From Bacillota bacterium (GTDB taxonomy: Bacteria; Bacillota; Clostridia; UBA1381): a stretch of DNA of 39,850 nucleotides. Position numbers and translations under genes: made by a program. The DNA lies in NCBI GenBank assembly GCA_029007725.1, contig JAQXIJ010000023.1, positions 1 through 39,850 on the forward strand, given 5' to 3'. Each line of letters starts with the position of its first letter. Position 1 is the stretch's first letter. Under the pieces are notes generated by a model. That model did no database searches, was not told the DNA's origin, and was given only the letters and a program-made list of their open reading frames with translations. Shown piece after piece: positions 32,884-39,174 of the stretch.

Positions 32884-33439
32884 GGAGCTTTTTTTATTGT
32901 TTGTGCTGTACTCGTTTTTCGGGTGCGTGCTTGAAAATATTTACTATTATATACATCACGGACAGTATGTGTCAAAGCGCACGCTGCTTAATCTGCCGCT
33001 GTGCCCGGTTTACGGATTTGCAGCACTTACGCTTGCGGCGGCAGATAAAGGAATCGAACACAATCCTTTTATGCTGTTTGTAACGGGATTTTTGGCGGTA
33101 AGCGCGGTAGAATTGGCGTTCTATCTTGTGTGCGAGCGTGCATATGGCATAAAATGGTGGGACTATTCCGGTATGCGCATTAATCTGATGGGCGGTGTAA
33201 GTCTGTATTACTCTGTGATGTGGGGCATGCTTAACATCGTGTTTGCAATTCTGGTGCACCCATACTGCGGTGCGGCTGTGCATATGCTTTCGCATACTGC
33301 AAAAATGTATCTTTCGCTTTTTGTAGGTGTGTATCTGCTGGCAGATTTGCGGCAGACACACAGCGAGCTGATAAAGTATAAAAACGGCGAAAAAAGCCTT
33401 GTGGCAAAGAAGTTTTTGTATTTATTAAACAATAATTAA
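32882..33439 (+). CDS. Integral membrane protein (putative ABC-transporter type IV / DUF family)
   Basis: 185 residues with about five membrane helices. The opening LFLLFVLYSFFGCVLENIYYYIHHGQ resembles the putative ABC transporter permease family of Firmicutes (PF06541 type), followed by NLPLCPVYGFAAL and an acidic-aromatic KWWDYSGMRINLMGGVSLYYS block seen in the same family. No transport evidence exists. ATG 32882 is chosen over an earlier frame start because AGGAGGG lies just upstream. It is the last host gene before the prophage edge. Confidence 0.75.
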   Translation: MELFLLFVLYSFFGCVLENIYYYIHHGQYVSKRTLLNLPLCPVYGFAALTLAAADKGIEHNPFMLFVTGFLAVSAVELAFYLVCERAYGIKWWDYSGMRINLMGGVSLYYSVMWGMLNIVFAILVHPYCGAAVHMLSHTAKMYLSLFVGVYLLADLRQTHSELIKYKNGEKSLVAKKFLYLLNNN

Positions 33440-33463
33440 CAGTCTGTTCGATAAAGTCAAGGG

Positions 33464-33515
33464 GTTTGTGCGAAAAAATACGAAAAACTGCAACTTTCGT
33501 TAAACTTGCACAAAC
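33464..33515. terminator. Inverted repeat GTTTGTGC/GCACAAAC at the prophage edge
   Basis: GTTTGTGC (33464-33471) pairs perfectly with GCACAAAC (33508-33515), flanking 36 bases with a further GAAA/TTTC pairing inside. It may terminate the plus-strand membrane-protein gene or the opposing transposase gene. No clear U-run follows, so an element-end role is also possible. Confidence 0.4.
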
Positions 33516-33539
33516 AAAACGGCTTTAAGTTGTGCATAA

Positions 33540-34589
33540 TTAAGCGCTCATAAGGCTGTTGATGCAAGCCTCGTATAATTCAGCGGAGGTGTAGTAGTCA
33601 AACATTTCTCTTGGGTAGTTATTGATCCATTTTTCAAGTTTGCGTATTTCGGCAGGCGTTGTATTGGTAAAATCATATCCTTTGGGGTAATGGCGGCGCA
33701 CCATTCTGTTTTGGTTTTCGTTGGATCCACGCTCGTAAGCACTGTACGGGTGGCAAAAATACACTTTTGTGCGTTTGCTTTCTTTAAGTACGGTGCTTTT
33801 TTCTATGCCCTCATAGTCGGAAAATTCCGATCCGTTATCAACCGTAATGGTTTGGAATATTTGGGCGAACAGTTCCGGGTCGAGCTGCCGTTCAAGGTCA
33901 TTAAGAGCACTTACAACGCTGGAGGCGGTTTTGTCTTTCATAAGGCGTATGATCTCATTACGGGTTTTACGCTCCGTAAGCACAAGCAGCGTTTTCTTGG
34001 TGCCCTTTTTGCCCTCCACGCTGTCCATTTCCCAATGCCCAAAAGTTATACGCTTTGCAATTTCCTCCGGTCGCTTTTCTATGCTTTCGCCCCTTGGTGG
34101 GCGTTTAGCACGCTGCACCTTATCGTATTTGTGATCCGTCTTGTTTTTCTTAATCGGTAAATCTTTATTGGTGAGGGTGAGGAAAACACCATCCTCAATG
34201 TATCTGTAAAAGGTTGTTTTTGATATGGAGGTCTGGAATTGCAAGCCCTTGCGATTTATTTCACCAAGTATGGCACCGGGGGCGTACTTTTCAACACTTA
34301 CTTTGTATTCAAGATAATTGGCATACTCAATATCATTGCCGATTTTAAGATCGCCGCCTTTTGCCCTTAAATTATCTTGCTTTTTCTGCTCGGATATTTC
34401 GGGGCTATATCGTGTTTCCGTGGTCCAATCGGTATTAAGGTGCTCATATTCGCCACGCTTGATCTCACGGTATATGGTGCTGATATGTACGCCCAACTGT
34501 TCAGCTATAACCTTTATCGGCGTTTTTACACGCAACCAAGCCTCAATTTGTAATCTATCGTTCCAAGTAAGTGTTTTGTAGTGCCTCAT
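33540..34589 (-). CDS. IS30-family DDE transposase
   Basis: 349 residues. The N-terminal HTH shows LTWNDRLQIEAWLRVKTPIKVIAEQLG and HISTIYREIKRGEY. The catalytic core carries Asp in FGHWEMDSVEGKKG, Asp in ITVDNGSEFSDYE and Glu in YSAYERGSNENQNR, the DDE set of the IS30 family. ATG 34589 has GGAGG 7 bases upstream. It lies 17 bases after an RHH-protein gene with the same promoter. No classical IS30 terminal repeats were found on either side, so it may belong to the prophage instead of being a free IS. Confidence 0.92.
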   Translation of the reverse strand: MRHYKTLTWNDRLQIEAWLRVKTPIKVIAEQLGVHISTIYREIKRGEYEHLNTDWTTETRYSPEISEQKKQDNLRAKGGDLKIGNDIEYANYLEYKVSVEKYAPGAILGEINRKGLQFQTSISKTTFYRYIEDGVFLTLTNKDLPIKKNKTDHKYDKVQRAKRPPRGESIEKRPEEIAKRITFGHWEMDSVEGKKGTKKTLLVLTERKTRNEIIRLMKDKTASSVVSALNDLERQLDPELFAQIFQTITVDNGSEFSDYEGIEKSTVLKESKRTKVYFCHPYSAYERGSNENQNRMVRRHYPKGYDFTNTTPAEIRKLEKWINNYPREMFDYYTSAELYEACINSLMSA

Positions 34590-34606
34590 AGTGCTGCCTC
34601 CGGTAT

Positions 34607-34798
34607 TTATTCTGTTTGTTTCCCTGCGTTTGCGGTTATGTCTGCACGAATAAGGCTTTTAATATAACCGGCTCTGTTTGGTACGCTTTCCAACTTGTTT
34701 ATAATATCCTGCTCGGTGCTGGTAAAGCAATCGAGCTTATACTGTTTTTTATATTTAGCTGCGTATCTTTCCTGGGGAGTGATTTTCTTTTCTTGCAT
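34607..34798 (-). CDS. Ribbon-helix-helix protein, putative repressor of the transposase operon
   Basis: 63 residues. Basic N-terminus (ITPQERYAAKYKKQ), one strand (YKLDCFTSTE), a helix (QDIINKLESVP) and a second helix (RAGYIKSLIRADI): the pattern of Arc/MetJ-type ribbon-helix-helix DNA binders, which work as dimers. Related short proteins occur in Clostridia prophages. AGAGG lies 8 bases before ATG 34798. The consensus promoter upstream contains an 18-bp palindrome between its boxes, the likely target. It would then repress itself and the transposase (inference). Confidence 0.65.
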   Translation of the reverse strand: MQEKKITPQERYAAKYKKQYKLDCFTSTEQDIINKLESVPNRAGYIKSLIRADITANAGKQTE

Positions 34799-34828
34799 TT
34801 TAGGTACCTCTTTTCTTGTTATGTATAT

Positions 34829-34857
34829 ATTATATCATAGTCGTACCACTATGTCAA
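34829..34857 (-). promoter_or_regulatory. Promoter of the RHH-transposase operon with an 18-bp operator in the spacer
   Basis: Minus strand: TTGACA (34852-34857), 17 bases, TATAAT (34829-34834), both perfect. The near-perfect palindrome CATAGTCGTACCACTATG occupies 34836-34853, so a bound dimer would cover the space between and the edge of the -35 box. Confidence 0.85.
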
Positions 34858-34886
34858 TCCCTTTTTGAAAATTTATGGCGGTTTAC

Positions 34887-34915
34887 TTGAAAAAAGTGCG
34901 AAAAAGTGCTATAAT
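34887..34915 (+). promoter_or_regulatory. Promoter of the two-gene accessory cassette
   Basis: TTGAAA (34887-34892), 17 bases, TATAAT (34910-34915). A strong TTTTGGAGG ribosome binding site follows before the ATG at 34954. Divergent from the RHH-transposase promoter, 30 bases away. Confidence 0.75.
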
Positions 34916-34953
34916 ATAAATGTGACAATTTAATATTTTGGAGGTTTGTTTTT

Positions 34954-35133
34954 ATGCAAAGTTTACTTGCAGGAAAAATAACCCTCCCGTGTTCGTCAAC
35001 CTGCACAATCGGGGGGCGTTCCATATTATTTGTGGAATATCCCCAAAAGAAAGCAGGAATTAAACAGATCGACTATAACGATCTCCCAAAAAGAGGGCTG
35101 TGTGCTGCACAGCCGGGAGGGAGGTTGCTATGA
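34954..35133 (+). CDS. 59-residue protein of unknown function
   Basis: 59 residues starting MQSLLAGKITLPCSSTC, with Cys13 and Cys17, a basic centre (FVEYPQKKAGIKQIDY) and a basic C-terminal half ending GGRLL. It has a TTTTGGAGG site 9 bases before ATG 34954, its own promoter, and a 4-base ATGA overlap with the next gene, all arguing that it is translated. I recognise no family. As a leader gene it may mainly serve translational coupling of the membrane protein downstream. Confidence 0.65.
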   Translation: MQSLLAGKITLPCSSTCTIGGRSILFVEYPQKKAGIKQIDYNDLPKRGLCAAQPGGRLL

Positions 35134-35849
35134 GGTTTGTTAAAAAGTTTTTCGGCATACTTTTATGTGTATGCGCCTTTGGTTTCACAGTAGCCACTGA
35201 ACAGGTGGAGCGTAATATGCAGCCGTTTTTTATAGGGCTTGTTTGTGTTTGCATTGTTGGAGCAGTTTTATTGCTGAAAAGCTCAAAAAAGAGCAAAAGC
35301 AAAGCACCGGAAACGCACACCACAATGGCCGAGGGCGATCTTGTAACCGTGCAGACAGACTACACGCCCAGCACAGTGCCGGACGATATAGTAAAGGAAA
35401 TGCGGAAATACTACACGCTTATGCAGGCACAGCGTGATGCGGAAATAATGGCCGACAGTTACCGCTTGGCGAGTACAACCCTAAACCTTGAAACATTTTG
35501 CTCACGGTACGATCTTGCTATGCAAAAAGCACACACCCTGCTGCAAGCGGAGCAGGTAGGCGTGCGTGGTATTCAAAAGCTAAATTGCCATAATGCCTGC
35601 CAACAGGTCATAAATTCAGCAAGTGCCTTAAAGATACGGGCGCTCCACGATTTTGAAACAGAGGAAATATACAAAGCGGATGCCTTGAAAACAAACAAAG
35701 GTAAGCTAAACCGTTATGTAAAAATACTTATGGAGCTTGAAAAAGCGGAGCCAACTTTTATGTTTATGGAGGAGTACGATGCCCTTGTAGAAAAAATAAA
35801 GGACCGTATCAGCCAATTTGAAAGTGCCGAAAAAGCAACCCAAAAATAA
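35130..35849 (+). CDS. Prophage membrane-anchored helical protein, unknown function
   Basis: 239 residues. Two hydrophobic segments near the N-terminus (FGILLCVCAFGFTVA and PFFIGLVCVCIVGAVLLL) leave a helical cytoplasmic domain of about 180 residues with KEMRKYYTLMQAQRDAEIM and KTNKGKLNRYVKILMELEKA. ATG 35130 overlaps the upstream stop, and GGGAGG lies 7 bases before it. With its own promoter and terminator and opposite orientation to the late genes, it has the layout of a lysogenic-conversion (moron) gene. An immunity or exclusion role is a guess. Confidence 0.75.
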   Translation: MRFVKKFFGILLCVCAFGFTVATEQVERNMQPFFIGLVCVCIVGAVLLLKSSKKSKSKAPETHTTMAEGDLVTVQTDYTPSTVPDDIVKEMRKYYTLMQAQRDAEIMADSYRLASTTLNLETFCSRYDLAMQKAHTLLQAEQVGVRGIQKLNCHNACQQVINSASALKIRALHDFETEEIYKADALKTNKGKLNRYVKILMELEKAEPTFMFMEEYDALVEKIKDRISQFESAEKATQK

Positions 35850-35887
35850 AAAGCGCCCAGAGGGCTTTGCAGCTCCCTGGGTGCTTT
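35850..35887. terminator. Terminator of the accessory cassette
   Basis: AAAGCGCCCAG (35850-35860) pairs with CTGGGTGCTTT (35877-35887) with one G-U pair around a 16-base loop that itself contains AGGG/CCCT. It immediately follows the membrane protein stop. Confidence 0.85.
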
Positions 35888-35987
35888 CTAACTTTCTCAC
35901 GCGCGTATGCGTATATGTACGCAAATAGGCGGGTAGGCGGTGTTTTTTCTCTCTAAACTCCCTGTTTTGTATTCTATACAGAAAAAA

Positions 35988-36131
35988 TGTTAGAATGTTA
36001 GAAAATAGGTAAAAACCCTTTTGTTATGCGGTTTTTCGGTCTAACAATTCATAAAACAATCTAAAAATAAATTGTTAGATTGTTTCTAACATTTCTACAC
36101 AGAAAACAAATTGTTTTTGTTAATTGTTAGA
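35988..36131. repeat. Cluster of six TGTTAGA boxes between the cassette and the holin gene
   Basis: Exact copies of TGTTAGA at 35988, 35996, 36073 and 36125 (plus) and 36040 and 36085 (minus), plus an imperfect one at 36056. AACAATCTAA (36055-36064) and TTAGATTGTT (36076-36085) form a perfect 10-bp hairpin whose minus-strand 3' side is TTTATG, a possible terminator of the late operon. The last copy encodes the final residues of the holin. Confidence 0.6.
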
Positions 36132-36521
36132 AGTAAAACCGATGGAGTTATTTTCTGCTGCACCCTCCGTGGTGTCCTCGGCACCGTCCGTGTTTTCTTT
36201 TTCAAAAGCACGGTTAAACTCCGCAAGGGCCGCCTCGATCAGCATACGCATCTCAAGATCAGTAATGGTAATACCTTTTTCTGCAAGCATTTCCGATGCC
36301 GCCTCAAGGGCTTTGTTGAGCTTTTCCTCCCCGTGCAGATCCTTATAAATCTGCTCAACAGCCTGCACAACGGTTTTTGCAACCGCCTGCTTGGTCTTAT
36401 CGTTTACATACTTTGTGTATAGCTTTTTTGCAAAAATGCCTATGTAGCCGGCAAGAGCAGTAAGCACCGCATAAAGTATGGTTGTGCCGTATTCAGAAAT
36501 AAAAAGTTTTATAAATTCCAT
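36120..36521 (-). CDS. Phage holin (LLH-type)
   Basis: 133 residues. One N-terminal membrane segment (GTTILYAVLTALAGYIGIFA) and a cytoplasmic helical tail with KTVVQAVEQIYKDLHGEEKL and LAEKGITITDLEMRMLIEAAL, the pattern of the LLH holin family in Clostridia prophages. It would form holes letting the amidase reach the cell wall. GAGGAGG lies 8 bases before ATG 36521. It is the last gene of the late operon, 15 bases after the amidase. Confidence 0.87.
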   Translation of the reverse strand: MEFIKLFISEYGTTILYAVLTALAGYIGIFAKKLYTKYVNDKTKQAVAKTVVQAVEQIYKDLHGEEKLNKALEAASEMLAEKGITITDLEMRMLIEAALAEFNRAFEKENTDGAEDTTEGAAENNSIGFTSNN

Positions 36522-36536
36522 AGTGAGATCCTCCTC

Positions 36537-37583
36537 TTATTTAAGTAATCTGTTTACCTCGGCTTGTACGGCGGCATAATCATAGCCGGCAGCAGTAAGC
36601 CTCTGCTTTCGTGTAGCACCGTTGCCCCACTTGCCCTGGATAACCTCACGGGCAACCTCGGTATTGCTCTTTTTTGCGGACGCAGACGGTGCGGCCGCCG
36701 TTCCGCTTTTCGTGGTGATAAAGTTTTTATATCCTGCTGCGGTCAGCTTGGCTGCCATAGCATCCGCATTTGCACGCACACTGTACGCACCAACCTGCAC
36801 CTTATAGAGCCCATCCACCTGCACGATGTAGGTGTCAAAACCTTTGCCTTTGAGCTCTGCGGCAAGTTTGTCAGCATTTGCTTTTACTGCAAAAGCCCCT
36901 GTTTGCACACGGTAAAGCACCTTGTTGGTGTCCGACTGGGCAGGTTTTGCGGGCTGCTTATCCGCATCAAGCAGCTTTTGCACCTCGGCTCTAAACCAGT
37001 CCATTGTTTTACCAAAGGGCTTGAGCCAGTTGTGCGGATCCCCGTGGTTGCCGCCATAGCCCTGCTGGTAGCTTTCGTAATGACTGCTGATTTTGTCAAC
37101 ACCAAAACCGTATTTTTTGCAGAGGTATGCACAAAACTCCTGCGCCTCTTTCATTACAGCATTGAAATAAGCAGGATCGGAGAGCCCATCCTCGCACATT
37201 TCAAACTGCACACGAGCGGTGGGGTTGTAATTGTAACTGCCTTTTTTACCGGAGCCAACACCCCAGCAGCAAATATCAAAGGGGAGCGTTTGGTATGTTT
37301 CCACCTTGCCTGCGGCGTTTACACCGATGAAAGCGTGCACGCATACACTGCGCCCCATTTCCTTTGCCGAGTGGTTCCAGTCATTGCCGTACTGATTTTT
37401 GCCAATATCAGCGATAATGGCATCATAATTGGCATCTGTCTTGAGTGGCTGCACATACCTTTTGAGGGTTTTGTTGTTCGCCCCTGTGGAGTGCACTACA
37501 ATACCGGTTGGCTTGCCCCCGGTTATTTTCGTGCCCTTTTTGTAGCAGTCATTTGCGGTTAAAATACATTGTTTGAGTACCAT
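36537..37583 (-). CDS. Endolysin: N-acetylmuramoyl-L-alanine amidase with SPOR and Cpl-7 domains
   Basis: 348 residues. Amidase_2-type catalytic domain: His31 in IVVHSTGANN, SVCVHAFIGVNAAGKVE, HYESYQQGYG and HGDPHNW. It is followed by a SPOR domain with internal two-fold repeat (YRVQTGAFAVKANADKLAAEL and YKVQVGAYSVRANADAMAAKL) and a C-terminal Cpl-7 wall-binding repeat (EVAREVIQGKWGNG and RLTAAGYDYAAVQ). Cuts the glycan-peptide bond for host lysis. ATG 37583 (MVLKQ) is chosen because GGAGG lies 8 bases upstream. Confidence 0.93.
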   Translation of the reverse strand: MVLKQCILTANDCYKKGTKITGGKPTGIVVHSTGANNKTLKRYVQPLKTDANYDAIIADIGKNQYGNDWNHSAKEMGRSVCVHAFIGVNAAGKVETYQTLPFDICCWGVGSGKKGSYNYNPTARVQFEMCEDGLSDPAYFNAVMKEAQEFCAYLCKKYGFGVDKISSHYESYQQGYGGNHGDPHNWLKPFGKTMDWFRAEVQKLLDADKQPAKPAQSDTNKVLYRVQTGAFAVKANADKLAAELKGKGFDTYIVQVDGLYKVQVGAYSVRANADAMAAKLTAAGYKNFITTKSGTAAAPSASAKKSNTEVAREVIQGKWGNGATRKQRLTAAGYDYAAVQAEVNRLLK

Positions 37584-37642
37584 AATAGTAACCTCCTTAA
37601 AAATTTCAGCCGGGAGGGGCAACCCTCGCCGGCTGTTTTGTA

Positions 37643-37918
37643 CTATTTATGAGCCTGTTGATTGATGTACTTGTCGAGCTTGTCTTTCGCTATCGGTACG
37701 GTATGATTTGCACCGAGCTGTTGCAGGCCGTCCAAGCAAGCAGACAAGGCAAACACAATGAGGGTGTCCTCCTCTTTAATTCGTGCAATATCTTTATCTT
37801 GCTTTTCCTGTTTTAAGTACCAGCGGTACACGGCGAAAATCACACCAAAAATAACGCCAAGAGCCGTAATAATTGCTGCTGCCGTTATTATGGTATCAGC
37901 GTTAATTGTTATCCCCAT
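37643..37918 (-). CDS. Prophage one-helix membrane protein
   Basis: 91 residues: one transmembrane helix (TIITAAAIITALGVIFGVIFAVY) followed by a charged helix (WYLKQEKQDKDIARIKEED) and a second amphipathic region. Similar proteins stand before the endolysin in Clostridia prophages and may assist lysis, but the role is unproven. ATG 37918 has GAGGAGG 9 bases upstream, inside the XkdX-like gene. It overlaps that gene by 17 bases in another frame. Confidence 0.72.
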   Translation of the reverse strand: MGITINADTIITAAAIITALGVIFGVIFAVYRWYLKQEKQDKDIARIKEEDTLIVFALSACLDGLQQLGANHTVPIAKDKLDKYINQQAHK

Positions 37919-38039
37919 TGCCGCCATCCTCCTCGTGCAAAATCTCGTCAATGGCGGCCTTGTACTGCGGGTATTTTTCAACAACCGTGTCATAATCGAG
38001 CTTGCCAGCCTTAATACGCATCGCTAAATACTTTGCCAT
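37902..38039 (-). CDS. XkdX-like small phage protein
   Basis: 45 residues beginning MAKYLAMRIKAGKLDYD and continuing VVEKYPQYKAAIDEIL, the family pattern of XkdX proteins of PBSX-like phages. GGAGG lies 8 bases before ATG 38039. It is the short gene usually found between the tail-fibre region and the lysis genes. It overlaps the following membrane-protein gene by 17 bases. Confidence 0.82.
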   Translation of the reverse strand: MAKYLAMRIKAGKLDYDTVVEKYPQYKAAIDEILHEEDGGNGDNN

Positions 38040-38042
38040 AGC

Positions 38043-38411
38043 TTATACCTCCTCGCCGCCAAAAAGCAGAAAATCAACGGCATCCATCGTGTCGCTTAAC
38101 TGTTCTTTGAGCTGTTTGTTTTCTTTTTCCAGAGCGGCAATGCGCTCCTCTTGGGTTGGCTTTTTGGGTGGTACCGGAGGCTGCCAAACGGAGGCTTTTT
38201 CGTACCAAGTATCAAAGTTGGCGGTAATATCAGCCTCCGGGGCATCGGTACGCATATATGCCTCATCAGCCTCATAGCTTTTTGCACCGGTTTCCGGGTC
38301 TGTTACCTCTGCAATGTTCTTGCGCATCCAAAGGTCTGCGGTTTCAGCCGAGGGCAGGCTCATATATTTGATACTGTCCGGGCGTTCTGTGTAATACGCT
38401 TTCATTACCAT
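38043..38411 (-). CDS. Phage tail-accessory protein with C-terminal coiled coil
   Basis: 122 residues. N-terminal MVMKAYYTERPDSIKYMS, then MRKNIAEVTDPETGA, and a C-terminal coiled coil (QEERIAALEKENKQLKEQL) ending DFLLFGGEEV. This resembles the small XkdW-like proteins placed after the tail fibre in PBSX-type prophages, often a fibre-assembly accessory. ATG 38411 has AAAGGAG 9 bases upstream. The start overlaps the reverse-transcriptase-like end of the upstream gene by 68 bases. Confidence 0.7.
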   Translation of the reverse strand: MVMKAYYTERPDSIKYMSLPSAETADLWMRKNIAEVTDPETGAKSYEADEAYMRTDAPEADITANFDTWYEKASVWQPPVPPKKPTQEERIAALEKENKQLKEQLSDTMDAVDFLLFGGEEV

Positions 38412-39174
38412 TGTTGTTTGCTCCTTTCGCAAATTTACTTATTACTTTTCTTGCTGCACGATGCACGGCTTTAAGGTGCAACGCCTTTGCAATGTGTTGG
38501 GAGTTTGTGTACTTGAAATAGCCACGGTATGAAACGATCCTCCGGGCATTTTGCAGATATATAGGCAAGCCCGCAACCATACGCCGCCAAGCCCTTAAAA
38601 GTGCACGGCGTGCCCGTACAAAGGTGCGGGCTCTTATTGTTGTATGGTCGCTGCTTACTACATAGCCCATCATATCCGGCGGCTCTTTCGCCGTCTGCTT
38701 TATACAGCGGTTAGGCTTGATACACAAACCTAAAACTATAAATTTTTGCCCACCATCGCATCGGAGCAAAAGCACCTTTTCACCCGTTTTAAGCCCCAGG
38801 TGGACCGTAAATTTTTTGCGCCCCGTATAACTGTGGGTATGCCCAAGGCTTACACCTCCGGCGCTTTCTGTGCTGCCGGAGTAGGTTTCATCCCCGGAGG
38901 TTGTACCGGAGTAAGAGTGCTTATGTGTAAGGTTTATGCCACCCAACGCTGTACCGGTGGTATGATCCACGGTTTCATACACCGTGTAATCACGCACGGC
39001 ATTTGTGAGCAGCAGCTGCGATGCCGGGAGGGTGATTTTTTGGTTTAAGCTGATTTTAAGCGGGGCGGTGGAAACAACCTCACCGATTTTAAGAGCCATA
39101 GGCTCACCGGCATTTACGGCCTCCACAGCCGCCTGCTTAATCATCATTATAAATTTTTGTGCATCAAGCGACAA
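38344..39174 (-). CDS. DUF2577 tail protein fused in frame to a reverse-transcriptase C-terminus
   Basis: 276 residues. Residues 1-147 are a DUF2577 tail protein: start SLDAQKFIMMIKQAAVEAVN, THKHSYSG, VSLGHTHSYTG, and the usual end KVLLLRCDGGQKFIVLG. Residues 149-276 continue in frame as LCIKPNRCIKQ, PDMMGYVVSSDHTTIRARTF, RRALLRAWRRM, and ARRIVSYRGYFKYTNSQHIA, the thumb and C-terminal pattern of DGR-type reverse transcriptases. The frame seems to join two genes by a deletion. TTG 39174 has GAGGTGG upstream; a GTG at 39183 is possible. The tail function of the first part is probably affected. Confidence 0.7.
   Translation of the reverse strand: MSLDAQKFIMMIKQAAVEAVNAGEPMALKIGEVVSTAPLKISLNQKITLPASQLLLTNAVRDYTVYETVDHTTGTALGGINLTHKHSYSGTTSGDETYSGSTESAGGVSLGHTHSYTGRKKFTVHLGLKTGEKVLLLRCDGGQKFIVLGLCIKPNRCIKQTAKEPPDMMGYVVSSDHTTIRARTFVRARRALLRAWRRMVAGLPIYLQNARRIVSYRGYFKYTNSQHIAKALHLKAVHRAARKVISKFAKGANNNGNESVLHRTPGQYQIYEPALG

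Noticed and set aside
33540-34589. A free-standing IS30 insertion
   Set aside because: Not fully excluded, but no matching terminal inverted repeats were found on the two sides, and the RHH gene shares its promoter.
36055-36091. Short CRISPR-like array from repeated TGTTAGA
   Set aside because: Copies are 7 bases, in both orientations and unevenly spaced, with no repeat-spacer pattern and no cas genes.
36564-37562. 332-codon open frame on the plus strand
   Set aside because: It is the antisense of the amidase gene, has no ribosome binding site and no recognisable motif, and the minus-strand protein has clear domains.
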